From positions 1 through 34,813 of the forward strand of contig JBDKTJ010000056.1 in NCBI GenBank assembly GCA_039698075.1: 34,813 nucleotides of DNA, in the 5' to 3' direction. Below are positions 15,091 to 23,689 of this stretch, in pieces. Each line of letters opens with the position of its first letter. Position 1 is the first letter of the stretch. The position numbers and the translations under genes were made by a program. The notes beneath the pieces are model-generated. The model was not told the origin of the DNA, did not search any database, and saw nothing but the letters and a program-made list of their open reading frames with translations. The stretch is from JAJFVC01 sp039698075. Its GTDB lineage: Bacteria; Planctomycetota; Planctomycetia; Pirellulales; Thermoguttaceae.

Positions 15091-18000
15091 ATGACCACGC
15101 CGCCTTTCGTTCATCTGCACTGCCACAGCCATTACAGCTTGTTGGACGGGGCCGGCACGATCCCCGGGCTGCTGGAACGAGCTAAATCGCTGCGGATGAA
15201 CGCCTTGGCGCTGACCGATCACGGCAATCTGCACGGGTCGATCAAGTTCTATCAGAAGGCCAAGGAGCTGGGCCTCCGTCCGATCCTCGGGTTCGAGGCC
15301 TACATCGCCCCGGGCAGCCGATTTCACAAAGAGTCCGCCAGCGGCGCCAAGGAGGCCGCGTTCCATCTGACGCTTCTGGCCCGCAACCGGACGGGTTTTC
15401 GCAACCTGATCAAGCTGGCGTCCGCCGCGTTTTTGGAAGGGTTTTATTTTCGTCCACGCATCGACAAGGAACTGCTGACGGCCTGTCGCGAAGGGTTGAT
15501 CTGCCTGAGCGGCTGCGCGTCGAGCGAATTGAACCGCACGTTGCTGGCCGGCGGCGAGGCCAATTTCCAAAAGGCGTTGGACATCGCCTCCTGGTATCGA
15601 AATCTCTTCGGCGACGACTATTACATCGAACTGCAAAACAACCACTTGGAAGTGCAGCGCATCGCGATGGAGCGTTCGATCGAGGTGGCCCAACGATTGG
15701 GCATCCCGACGGTCGCCACCAGCGACGTCCACTACATTCTGCGCGAGGACGCCGAGGCGCAGGACATTCTGCTGTGCGTCAACACGGGCCGATTCCGCAC
15801 CGACACCAATCGGATGCGGATGGAGACCAACGAGTTCTATCTGCGAAGCCCAGAGGAAATGCACGCCGCGTTTCCCGGCATGGAGGACGCGCTGCGCCGC
15901 AGCCAGGAAATCGCCGACCGCGTCGACATCGAATTGGAACTCGGCAAGCGGCATTTTCCGGTCTACACGCTCCCGGAAAACAAAACGGCCGAAGAGCTTT
16001 TGCTGGAGCTTTGCCTGTCGGGACTGAAGCAGCGTTACGCCGACCGGCCCGATCGCTGCGTCGACGGCCAATTGTCCGAGGAAGTGATGGCCCGGCTCAA
16101 CCGCGAGTTGGGCGTAATCAACAAGCTGGGGTTCGCCAACTATTTTCTGATCGTGTGGGATTTCGTCCGCGCGGCCCGCGATCGCGGCATTCAGGCCACG
16201 GCCCGCGGATCGGGCGTCGGCTCGCTGGTCTCGTACGCGCTGTTTTTGAGCCACGTCTGCCCGCTGGAGTACGACCTGCTGTTCGAGCGGTTTTTGGACG
16301 AAAATCGCCGCGAGGCGCCCGATATCGACATCGACTTCTGCCAGCAGCGCCGCGGCGAGGTGATTCAATACGTCAAGGAGAAGTACGGCTTCGACAACGT
16401 CGCGCAGATCGGCACCTTCGGCACGATGGCCGCCAGGGCCGCGATCCGCGACGTGGGCCGGGCGTTGGGATTGCCGATCCCTCGGGTCGATTCGATCGTC
16501 GCGTTGGTGCCCGACGAATTGAAAATCAAGCTGAAGGACGCGATCGAAAAAAGCGACGACCTGAAGAAGATGTACGAGTCGGACGGCGAGGCGCGCAAGC
16601 TGCTCGATCTGGCGCGCGGCATCGAGGGCCTCGCCCGCAACGTCGGCACGCACGCCGCGGCGGTGGTGATCGCCGACCGGCCGCTGACCGATTACGTGCC
16701 GTTGCAGCACGTCCAGGACAAGACCGAAGTGATCACCCAATGGGACATGGGCGACGTCGAGCGGTCCGGCCTGCTGAAGATGGACTTTTTGGGCCTGCGC
16801 AACTTGACGATCCTCTCAAAAGTGATCGACCTGATCGAGCAGACCACCGGCCGACGGGTCGACCCCTACCAATTTCCGCGCGACGACGCCGAAACGTTCG
16901 CCCTGTTGTGCCGCGGCGAGACGAAGGGCGTGTTCCAGTTGGAAAGCGGCGGCATTCGCGACCTGTTGCAGCGGATGAAGCCGGACCGATTCCGCGACAT
17001 CATCGCCACCAACGCGTTGTATCGGCCCGGTCCGCTCGAAGGCGGCATGGTCGACAACTACATCCAGGTGAAGCACGGTCGCCAAAAGGCCGAGTACAAA
17101 CATCCCGTGATGAAAGACATCCTGGAGGAGACCAACGGCGTGATGGTCTACCAGGAGCAGGTCATGCGGATTCTCAATCGCCTGGGCGGCATCCAGCTCG
17201 GCAACGCCTATTCGTGCATCAAGGCGATCAGCAAGAAGAAGCTCGAGATCATCGCCAAGTACCGCGAGGAGTTCATCGAGGGCGCCCATCAACAAGGCCT
17301 GTCGAAAAAAGAAGGCGCGGAGTTGTTCGGGCTGATCGAGAAGTTCGCCGGCTACGGGTTCAACAAGTCCCATTCGACCGCCTACGCCCTGATCGCCTAC
17401 ATCACGGCGTATTTGAAGGCCCACTACAAAGTCGAGTTCATGGCCGCGCTGTTGTCGAGCGACATCACCGGCCGCAACTTCAAGCGCAAGGACTCGCTGG
17501 TCGAACATCTCGAAGATTGCCAGCGCATGAACATCACGGTGCTGCCGCCGAACGTGAACAGTTCGGACGTCGAGTTCACCGTCTCGGAAGGCAAGATCTG
17601 CTTCGGACTGTCGGCCATCAAGGGTTGCGGCGCCGCGGCGGCCGGCGTGATCGCCGCCGAACGGACCAAGCACGGCCCCTACCACAGCTTCTTCGACTTC
17701 TGCGAACGACTCGATCCCGGCGCGGTCAATCGCACGGCCATCGAATCACTGATCAAGGCGGGCGCGTTCGACCAACTCGGCGGACATCGGGCCCAGTTGC
17801 TGGCCGCCATCGACCGGGCGATGCAAGCCGCCGTGGCCGCCGCCGCGGATCGCCGCAGTGGACAGAAGGGCCTGTTCGGCGGCGACGAAGACGAGCAACC
17901 CGCGACGGCCGCGGCCCATTTGCCCGACGTCCCCGCCTGGGAAGAACGCGATCGGTTGATCAAGGAAAAAGAGGTGCTCGGGTTTTATCTGTCGAGCCAT

Positions 18001-18648
18001 CCGCTGGCCGAGCACCAAAAAACGCTGGCCACGTACTGCTCGCACACGACCGTGACCGCCGCCGCGTTGAAACACCGCGACGAAGTGATGCTCGGCGGAA
18101 TGCTCTCGTCGCTCAAACTGTCGCATACGAAAAACCCGAAACCTGGCAACCCCAGCCGCTACGCGATGTTCGACTTGGAGGACATGGAGGGCATGATGCG
18201 TTGCATCGTCTGGCCCGACCAGTTCGTCCACTATGAGGAACAGATCCAACCCGACGCCATTTTGGTCCTTCGCGGCGCGATCGACAAACGGCCCGGCAGC
18301 GAAGAGGCCAATCTGATCGTCAACGAAATCATCCCGTTGGAGGATCTGGACGCCCGCTGCGCCCGCGGAGTGCGCATCCGCGTGTCGGAAAACGAACACG
18401 GTCCCCAAAAGCTCGAAATGTTGCACGAAATTCTTCGCGGCTATCCGGGCCGCTGCGATTTGGAGTTGCAGTTGCATCTGGCCGACGGACGTCGCGTCAC
18501 TTGTCCGTGCGACAAGATGAAACTGGCCGTCAATGTCGAGATGCGTTCCCGGGTCGATCAACTGCTCGGGCCCGGCAACTTGCAATTGATGACCGCCGCT
18601 CCGTCCACGCGATCCGCCGGCCGCGGCAACGGCGCGTCGAGACGGTGA
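15091..18648 (+). CDS. dnaE: DNA polymerase III alpha subunit
   Basis: This is the replicative polymerase subunit, 1185 residues, the usual length for DnaE. The N-terminal PHP domain opens with HLHCHSHYSLLDG (residues 8-20). The catalytic palm carries PDIDIDF (410-416; Asp411, Asp413 and Asp415 in the acidic cluster) and KMDFLGLRNL (Asp565), matching the three catalytic aspartates of the C-family polymerases. The fingers and tandem helix-hairpin-helix region follow (GYGFNKSHSTAYALIAY and beyond). The C-terminus has an OB-fold region (around residue 1000, MLGGMLSSLKL). TGGAGG ten bases upstream supports the ATG. No other replisome gene is adjacent. The gene is convergent with the GvpL/F-like gene. 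Confidence 0.98.
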   Translation: MTTPPFVHLHCHSHYSLLDGAGTIPGLLERAKSLRMNALALTDHGNLHGSIKFYQKAKELGLRPILGFEAYIAPGSRFHKESASGAKEAAFHLTLLARNRTGFRNLIKLASAAFLEGFYFRPRIDKELLTACREGLICLSGCASSELNRTLLAGGEANFQKALDIASWYRNLFGDDYYIELQNNHLEVQRIAMERSIEVAQRLGIPTVATSDVHYILREDAEAQDILLCVNTGRFRTDTNRMRMETNEFYLRSPEEMHAAFPGMEDALRRSQEIADRVDIELELGKRHFPVYTLPENKTAEELLLELCLSGLKQRYADRPDRCVDGQLSEEVMARLNRELGVINKLGFANYFLIVWDFVRAARDRGIQATARGSGVGSLVSYALFLSHVCPLEYDLLFERFLDENRREAPDIDIDFCQQRRGEVIQYVKEKYGFDNVAQIGTFGTMAARAAIRDVGRALGLPIPRVDSIVALVPDELKIKLKDAIEKSDDLKKMYESDGEARKLLDLARGIEGLARNVGTHAAAVVIADRPLTDYVPLQHVQDKTEVITQWDMGDVERSGLLKMDFLGLRNLTILSKVIDLIEQTTGRRVDPYQFPRDDAETFALLCRGETKGVFQLESGGIRDLLQRMKPDRFRDIIATNALYRPGPLEGGMVDNYIQVKHGRQKAEYKHPVMKDILEETNGVMVYQEQVMRILNRLGGIQLGNAYSCIKAISKKKLEIIAKYREEFIEGAHQQGLSKKEGAELFGLIEKFAGYGFNKSHSTAYALIAYITAYLKAHYKVEFMAALLSSDITGRNFKRKDSLVEHLEDCQRMNITVLPPNVNSSDVEFTVSEGKICFGLSAIKGCGAAAAGVIAAERTKHGPYHSFFDFCERLDPGAVNRTAIESLIKAGAFDQLGGHRAQLLAAIDRAMQAAVAAAADRRSGQKGLFGGDEDEQPATAAAHLPDVPAWEERDRLIKEKEVLGFYLSSHPLAEHQKTLATYCSHTTVTAAALKHRDEVMLGGMLSSLKLSHTKNPKPGNPSRYAMFDLEDMEGMMRCIVWPDQFVHYEEQIQPDAILVLRGAIDKRPGSEEANLIVNEIIPLEDLDARCARGVRIRVSENEHGPQKLEMLHEILRGYPGRCDLELQLHLADGRRVTCPCDKMKLAVNVEMRSRVDQLLGPGNLQLMTAAPSTRSAGRGNGASRR

Positions 18649-18679
18649 AAGTCGCCGTGCGCCCGATGGGTTTTCGACG

Positions 18680-19540
18680 TCATTCCAGCGCGGGACAGAA
18701 ATGATACGGCGGCCAAGGACCGCTCACCTCCAACACCAAGCCCTGGCTTTGGACGTCGCCGTAGATTTTTTGAACGGTCTCGAACCAACTCGCCTGCGAT
18801 GAGGCCGGCAGCAAGTACGCCGCGTGAAAAACCACTTCTTCCGCGTGATCCGCAAGATCGCTCGGCAGATCGCCCATCCGGCAGTTCGATTCGGCCTGGG
18901 CCGCCAGTCGCCGCGCGACGTTCTCGATGGTCCGACACATCTGGTCGCAATCGATTCGATGAGAATCCGCTTGAACCTTTTCGTGGACCAAAGAGATCGT
19001 GCCCGCGCCCCCCGAAACCGCCGATTCGGCCGACGTCTGGCTTTCGGCGGACGCCGCACTGTCGCGCGTGCGACCGGCGCGCAACAGGAAATGAGGCGGC
19101 GGCGGACCAAGATGTCCTGGGATCGACTCCGGCCGTCGTTTTTCCAGATACAGTTTGATGCCCCATTCCAATCGGTTGCCGACTCGCTCCAAAAACTCCG
19201 CGACAGTGGACCGGCATCGCCGGAGCGCCGCCTGAAGCGAGTCCGGCGAACAATACAGCGTGCCGAGCGGCACCGGCAGCACGGGCGAGGTCGTCGCCGC
19301 GCGGCAAATGATTTCATTGTACCGAGCGGCGACCTTTCCGAGCCACGGAGCGTCTTTGGCTGTTTTGCCGAGCCGATGTTCGGCCGAAAAGCAACTCAAA
19401 TCCACGCGGCTGACCAAGGCGGCGACCGATTCGTCGCGGATCAACTCCACGTGAAATCGAGGGTCCACTCCGACGCCGATTTCCTGCGTGCGGCATCCGG
19501 GCCGGGTGAACGCGTATTGACAATAGCACAAATCCTTCAT
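18680..19540 (-). CDS. Gas vesicle GvpL/GvpF-family protein, isolated
   Basis: This 286-residue protein matches the GvpL/GvpF family, accessory proteins thought to take part in gas vesicle nucleation. Its C-terminal SGPWPPYHFCP is the family's hallmark, and 'RVGNRLEWGIKLYL' in the first half corresponds to the conserved EWxxK segment. The middle (about 160-200) is a low-complexity Ser/Ala insertion. The ATG at 19540 gives the N-terminus MKDLCYCQYAF; the frame is open for 12 more codons. No GvpA, GvpN, GvpK or other gas vesicle gene lies within the window. It may therefore be an orphan with another role, or the rest of a cluster may lie elsewhere. The stop is 31 bp from the dnaE stop in convergent orientation. 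Confidence 0.82.
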   Translation of the reverse strand: MKDLCYCQYAFTRPGCRTQEIGVGVDPRFHVELIRDESVAALVSRVDLSCFSAEHRLGKTAKDAPWLGKVAARYNEIICRAATTSPVLPVPLGTLYCSPDSLQAALRRCRSTVAEFLERVGNRLEWGIKLYLEKRRPESIPGHLGPPPPHFLLRAGRTRDSAASAESQTSAESAVSGGAGTISLVHEKVQADSHRIDCDQMCRTIENVARRLAAQAESNCRMGDLPSDLADHAEEVVFHAAYLLPASSQASWFETVQKIYGDVQSQGLVLEVSGPWPPYHFCPALE

Positions 19541-19962
19541 GTTCGACTCGCACCGTTTCCATCGGGCGCGCCGCAACGGTCTCGCGCGGCGACGCTCTTT
19601 TGTTAGGGGTCCACACCGGTAATCCGAATACTATTCTCCCGCACGAATATAACTCGCGCCGCAATCGCCGCACGGCCAGCCGCGACGACACCGAACCGTG
19701 AAGCGACATTTTCCGCGCCGCCGACGCGGTTTTCGGATGGGCAAAAACCGAAAGCCCGACCACCGCCCTGCCCTGTTGACCTTTTTGGACGCTCCGGTCT
19801 CTCAGAACCCAAAAAAATCCCGCGTGCTAACCATTTTTTGGATCGACGCACCATAACCATCGTGGGGGGACGCGTGTATGACGGGCCACCCGGGGCGGGG
19901 CTTCCGTTTCCCGTCCCCGGCGAACACAATAGAGATGGGATCTGTCTGAAGAGAAAGGGCCC
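19541..19962. other. Divergent intergenic region between the GvpL/F-like gene and hisD
   Basis: This 422-bp stretch must hold promoters for both genes, but none is convincing. Features seen are a GC-rich imperfect stem (CCGGGGCGGG with CCCGTCCCCGG, near 19890-19920) lacking a U-tract, and AT-rich patches near 19630 and 19830. I searched for a His-rich leader peptide ahead of hisD and found none. Confidence 0.5.
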
Positions 19963-21336
19963 ATGAAACAGCCGATGAAACCGAAACCTGTCAACCTCCG
20001 ACGCATCGACAGCCGACGCGACGATATCCAAGCGGCGATGGCCGACCTGCGCGCGCGGCTCAGCCCGCAAGGCAATGTGGTCAGCGAAGCCGGTCGGCGC
20101 CGCACCCTCGAAACCTTCGGCGAGCCGCTCTCGCCGCAACAGGTGGTCGAGCGGATCTGCGGCGACGTGCAACAACGCGGGTTGGAGGCCGTGTTGGACT
20201 ATTCGGCCCGTATCGACCGGGCCCAATTGACCGCCAAGACGCTCCGAGTGTCGGAACGCGAGCTGGACGAAGCCCACGCGGCGGCCGATCCCCGGCTGCT
20301 CGAAGCGGTGCGTCACGTGGCGGCGAACCTCCGCGAGTTTCAGCAGGCGATTCTGCATCACGACGTCCGCATCGACCGGCCCGGCGGTTATCTGCGGCAG
20401 CGTTATCGGCCGCTCGACCGTGCCGGGATTTGCGTGCCGGGCGGGGCCGCCGCGTATCCGTCGACCGTGCTGATGACGGCCGTGCCCGCCCAGGTGGCTG
20501 GCGTTCGTCAGTTGGCCGTCGTCGCGCCGCCCACGAAGTTCGGGTCGTACAACGTCGACATGCTGGCCACGTGCCGCGAGCTTGGCATCGACGAGGTGTA
20601 TCGCATCGGCGGCGCGCAGGCCGTCGCCGCGTTGGCCTACGGCGTGGAAGGCGTGCCAAAGGTCGACAAGATCGTCGGCCCCGGCAACCTGTTCGTCGCG
20701 CTGGCCAAACGCCATGTGTTCGGCGCGGTGGACATCGACTCGATCGCCGGCCCGAGCGAGGTCGTGGTGATCGTCGATCGTTCGACCCGGCCGGAGTTCA
20801 CCGCGATGGACTTGATCGCGCAGTCCGAGCATTCGCCGGGCGCCAGCGTGTTGATCGGCTGGGACGCGGACGTATTGGACGCGGCCGTCGCGGAGCTTTC
20901 CGTGCAGTTGAGCCGTCTGGAGCGCGGCCACTTGGCCCGGCAGTGTTTGGAGGAGTTCGGCGCGGCGATTTTGGTTCGCGACGCGGACGAGGCATGCCGA
21001 TTGACCGACGAGATCGCGCCGGAGCATTTGCACATCGCCACGGAAGACGCCGAGCGGCTGGCCGAAAAGATTCGCCACGCCGGGGCGATGTTTTTGGGCA
21101 ATTACACGCCGGTCGCGTTGGGCGACTACGCGGCGGGCCCGTCGCACGTGCTGCCCACCAGCGGCACGGCCCGATTCGCCAGCGGCCTGACGTGCAACGA
21201 TTTCCTCCGCACCCACAGCGTGCTGCATTTCAACCAAGAAGGCTTAACGCGATTGGCCCCCGACGTCTACACGTTGGCCACCAAGGAAGGGCTCACGGCC
21301 CATCGCGGAAGCGTGGAAATTAGAAAAAGAGGCTAG
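19963..21336 (+). CDS. hisD: Histidinol dehydrogenase
   Basis: This 457-residue enzyme catalyses the last two steps of histidine synthesis, oxidising L-histidinol to L-histidine with NAD. Family landmarks are the CVPGG segment (157-161), RIGGAQAVAALAYG (214-227), KIVGPGN (236-242) and SIAGPSE (260-266). The zinc-site segment DLIAQSEHSPGA (Gln287, His290) and APEHLHI with the catalytic Glu-His pair are also visible. The C-terminal GTARFASGLTCNDF and the following segment match the family. The length is slightly above the usual 430, with an extended N-terminus. The ATG has a GAGAAAGGG purine run upstream. It leads a hisD-hisC-hisB set transcribed in one direction. Confidence 0.97.
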   Translation: MKQPMKPKPVNLRRIDSRRDDIQAAMADLRARLSPQGNVVSEAGRRRTLETFGEPLSPQQVVERICGDVQQRGLEAVLDYSARIDRAQLTAKTLRVSERELDEAHAAADPRLLEAVRHVAANLREFQQAILHHDVRIDRPGGYLRQRYRPLDRAGICVPGGAAAYPSTVLMTAVPAQVAGVRQLAVVAPPTKFGSYNVDMLATCRELGIDEVYRIGGAQAVAALAYGVEGVPKVDKIVGPGNLFVALAKRHVFGAVDIDSIAGPSEVVVIVDRSTRPEFTAMDLIAQSEHSPGASVLIGWDADVLDAAVAELSVQLSRLERGHLARQCLEEFGAAILVRDADEACRLTDEIAPEHLHIATEDAERLAEKIRHAGAMFLGNYTPVALGDYAAGPSHVLPTSGTARFASGLTCNDFLRTHSVLHFNQEGLTRLAPDVYTLATKEGLTAHRGSVEIRKRG

Positions 21337-21406
21337 GGACTAGAGACTAGGGGCTAGGCTTTAATCCTATCCCCTATCCCCTGTCCCCTCACCCCTACGT
21401 CCTCCC
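21337..21406 (+). repeat. Inverted GGGGATAGG-type repeat between hisD and hisC
   Basis: The 70-bp gap consists largely of TAGGGACTAG-like repeats on one side and CCTATCCCC repeats on the other. TAGGGGCTAGG (21348-21358) pairs with CCTATCCCCTA (21366-21376) with one mismatch around a 7-base loop. It could form a hairpin within the his mRNA. There is no U-tract, so it is unlikely to act as a terminator. Confidence 0.5.
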
Positions 21407-22456
21407 ATGTATTTTCGACCTGAAATTGAAGCGATGGCCGGCTACGCGCCGGGCGAACAGCCGCAAGACGGCGACGCCATCAAGCTGAACACCAACGAGA
21501 ATCCGTATCCGCCGTCGCCGGCCGTGGGACGAGCGATCGAGGCCGCCGTGGCCCGACTGCGAAAATATCCCGACCCGACGGCCGGTCCGTTTCGTCGCCG
21601 GGCGGCCGAGCTGCTGGGCGTGCCAGCCGATTGGATCCTTTGCGGCAACGGCAGCGACGACATTTTGACGATCGTCACCCGGGCGTTGGTCGGTCCTCGC
21701 CAACTGCTGCGGATGACCTCGCCCAGCTACATCTTGTATCGGACGCTGGCCGAACTGCAAGGCGCGCGGGTCGAAGAGATTCGATTCCACGACGATTGGA
21801 CGCTGCCCGAAAAGTTCGCCGAGCCCCGCGACGATCTGCGGCTGGCGATTCTGGCCAATCCGAACAGTCCGTCGGGCACCGTCCTTCCGCCGGAACAGGT
21901 GTTGGAGATCGCTCAGCGACTGCCGTGTCCGTTGCTGGTCGACGAGGCGTACGCCGATTTCGCCGAAACAAACTGCATGAGCCTGGTGGCCAAGTGCCAC
22001 AAAATCATGGTGTCGCGGACGTTGAGCAAGTCGTATGCGTTGGCCGGCCTGCGGTTCGGATATCTCGTGGCCCAGGCACCGATGATCGAACAACTGACCA
22101 AGGTGAAGGACTCGTACAACTGCGACGCGCTGGCCATCGCCGGAGCGACGGCGGCCATCGGCGACCAGCGGTGGCTGGCCGACAATCGAGCGAAGATTCT
22201 GGCCACGCGCGGGCGGATGATGACGGAAATGCGGAAATTAGGGTTTGTAGCGGTCGATTCGCAGGCCAATTTCATTTGGAACACGCATCCAACCCGCCCA
22301 GCCCGACCTCTCTACGAGCAACTCAAACGCCAGGGCATTCTGGTCCGATATATGAACTATCCTGGATGGGGGGACGGGCTGAGAATCAGCGTCGGCACGG
22401 ATGCCGAGATCGACACGTTGTTGGAGAAATTGAAGGCCCCGGTCCCCAATCCCTAA
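21407..22456 (+). CDS. hisC: Histidinol-phosphate aminotransferase
   Basis: This 349-residue class I/II PLP aminotransferase converts imidazole-acetol phosphate to histidinol phosphate with glutamate. Landmarks are KLNTNENPYPPSP (26-38), the phosphate-loop GNGSDD (80-85), NPNSPSGT (151-158), VDEAYADF (178-185, cofactor Asp179-type region), and Lys208 in SRTLSKSYALAGLRFG, which forms the internal aldimine. The C-terminal LRISVGT supplies the conserved Arg that binds substrate. The length is typical. No clear SD site precedes the ATG; the upstream DNA is repetitive. The last codons run into a CCCCAATCCCTAATCCC-like sequence, so the C-terminus may have been extended by repeat DNA. The gene lies between hisD and hisB. 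Confidence 0.96.
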   Translation: MYFRPEIEAMAGYAPGEQPQDGDAIKLNTNENPYPPSPAVGRAIEAAVARLRKYPDPTAGPFRRRAAELLGVPADWILCGNGSDDILTIVTRALVGPRQLLRMTSPSYILYRTLAELQGARVEEIRFHDDWTLPEKFAEPRDDLRLAILANPNSPSGTVLPPEQVLEIAQRLPCPLLVDEAYADFAETNCMSLVAKCHKIMVSRTLSKSYALAGLRFGYLVAQAPMIEQLTKVKDSYNCDALAIAGATAAIGDQRWLADNRAKILATRGRMMTEMRKLGFVAVDSQANFIWNTHPTRPARPLYEQLKRQGILVRYMNYPGWGDGLRISVGTDAEIDTLLEKLKAPVPNP

Positions 22457-22469
22457 TCCCTTGGCTTCC

Positions 22470-23057
22470 ATGGCTCGAACCGCTCGCATTCACCGCAAAA
22501 CCGCGGAAACCGACATTCAGTTGGAATTGCTTTTGGACGGCATCGGCGAGGCCCGCGTGGCCACCGGCGTCGGGTTCCTCGACCACATGTTGGCGCTGCT
22601 GGCCAAACACGCGGCGATGGACCTGAGCGTCACGGCCCAAGGCGATCTGGAAGTGGACCAGCACCACACGGTCGAGGACATCGGCATTTGCTTGGGCCAG
22701 GCGTTCCGCGAGAGTTTGGGCGACAAGGCGGGCATCCGCCGCTACGGCCATTTTGCGCTGCCGATGGAAGAAACGCTGGCCACTGTGGCGTTGGACCTCG
22801 GCGGTCGGGCGTATTTCGTGTTTCAGGCCGATTTTCCCACGCAGAAGATCGGCGAGTTCGACAGCGAATTGGTCGCCGACTTTTGGCACGCCTTTGCAAA
22901 CAACGCGTTGTGCAATCTGCACATTCTGGTGCCCTACGGGCGAAACAGCCATCACATCGCCGAAGCGATTTTCAAGGCGACGGCCCGATCGTTGCGAACG
23001 GCCGTCGAGCCCGACCCTCGGCTTTCCGGCGTGCCAAGCACGAAGGGAACGCTCTGA
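22470..23057 (+). CDS. hisB: Imidazoleglycerol-phosphate dehydratase
   Basis: This 195-residue enzyme dehydrates imidazoleglycerol phosphate to imidazole-acetol phosphate, the step before HisC. It is the monofunctional, plant-type length without a phosphatase domain. The manganese-binding motifs are visible: FLDHML (36-41), DQHHTVEDIG (63-72) and, near the C-terminus, GRNSHHIAEAIFKA. The ATG chosen lies 13 bp after the hisC stop; a TTG three codons earlier is the alternative. Absence of an SD site suggests translational coupling to hisC. The MntA-type gene follows after 16 bp. Confidence 0.97.
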   Translation: MARTARIHRKTAETDIQLELLLDGIGEARVATGVGFLDHMLALLAKHAAMDLSVTAQGDLEVDQHHTVEDIGICLGQAFRESLGDKAGIRRYGHFALPMEETLATVALDLGGRAYFVFQADFPTQKIGEFDSELVADFWHAFANNALCNLHILVPYGRNSHHIAEAIFKATARSLRTAVEPDPRLSGVPSTKGTL

Positions 23058-23073
23058 CAAAGAGACGACAACG

Positions 23074-23370
23074 ATGGAACTTACCCGCGAACAGGTGCTT
23101 TCGACGCTTCAACAACATCGAGAGACTCTTCACGGATTCGGCGTCGAACGCATGGGGCTGTTCGGTTCCTGCGCTCGCGGCGATCGGTCGCCAAACGATC
23201 TGGATTTCGTCGTGCAATGGAGAACGAAATCGTTCGACGCTTATATGGAATTGAAGTTCTTTCTGGAAGACTTGTTTCATTGCCCCGTGGACGTGGTTGT
23301 CGATCAGGCGATTAAGCCTCGCCTGCGGCCGCAAATCTTGAGGGAACTGGTCGATGTCCCGGGATTATAG
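23074..23370 (+). CDS. mntA: MntA-type nucleotidyltransferase antitoxin
   Basis: This 98-residue minimal nucleotidyltransferase is of the MNT class. The signature GSCARGDRSPNDLDF (31-45) gives the GS motif and metal ligands Asp42 and Asp44, with the third acidic residue probably Asp73 in PVDVVVD. In characterised MntA-HepT systems the MNT protein transfers AMP to the HEPN toxin and so neutralises it. It overlaps the downstream HEPN gene by 17 bp, the usual arrangement. It begins only 16 bp after hisB, so it may be co-transcribed with the histidine genes. The frame is open further upstream, but those starts lie inside hisB. Confidence 0.9.
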   Translation: MELTREQVLSTLQQHRETLHGFGVERMGLFGSCARGDRSPNDLDFVVQWRTKSFDAYMELKFFLEDLFHCPVDVVVDQAIKPRLRPQILRELVDVPGL

Positions 23371-23686
23371 GGTTTATCTTGACGACGTCGTCGTTGCAGC
23401 GGACAAGATTGCAGCGTTTACGAGCGGCTTGTCCAGACAGCAATTTCTTGATGATGCAAAGACCCTGGACGCTGTAGCCCGCAATCTGGAAGTTGTTGGC
23501 GAGGCCGTCAAGAAAATTCCCGAAGAGGTTCGCCGCCGATTCCCCGAAATCGAATGGCGCAAGATCGCAGGCTTGCGAGACCTTCTGATCCACGAATATT
23601 TCGCCGTCGATCCCGACATTCTTTGGGATGTCGTCGAAAACAAACTGCCCCGGCTGCGACAGCAGATCCAAGAAATGATCGGTTAG
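23354..23686 (+). CDS. hepT: HepT-family HEPN ribonuclease toxin
   Basis: This 110-residue DUF86/HepT protein is helical throughout and carries the HEPN RNase motif R75-DLLI-H80-E-Y82 (RX4HXY), which contains the active site and, in studied systems, the tyrosine region modified by MntA. 'LDAVARNLEVVGEAVKKIP' is the typical second helix of the family. It starts inside the end of mntA with an ATG 17 bp before the mntA stop, implying coupled translation. The stop is 3 bp from that of the convergent S41 protease gene. All key residues are present, so it looks functional. Confidence 0.9.
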   Translation: MSRDYRVYLDDVVVAADKIAAFTSGLSRQQFLDDAKTLDAVARNLEVVGEAVKKIPEEVRRRFPEIEWRKIAGLRDLLIHEYFAVDPDILWDVVENKLPRLRQQIQEMIG

Positions 23687-23689
23687 CCG

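Noticed and set aside
14932..16740. A 602-codon open frame antisense to dnaE.
   Set aside because: It is a shadow of GC-rich codon bias. The plus strand encodes DnaE with all catalytic motifs, and the antisense translation has no recognisable domain. The same applies to the long antisense frames at 10454-12433, 3909-5933 and 1582-2817.
19828..19839. TAACCATTTTTT here and at 31246-31257, both upstream of minus-strand genes.
   Set aside because: Short, AT-rich and likely by chance. Only the second copy forms part of a promoter-like pair.
19820..19870. Possible His-codon-rich leader (CAC CAT AAC CAT) ahead of hisD.
   Set aside because: The frame has a stop just upstream and no start codon, and there is no terminator or antiterminator between it and hisD.
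19890..19920. GC-rich stem upstream of hisD as a terminator.
   Set aside because: The stem is imperfect and is not followed by a T run.
22753..23073. Upstream extension of mntA.
   Set aside because: It overlaps the conserved hisB coding sequence in another frame. The ATG at 23074 gives the normal MNT length.
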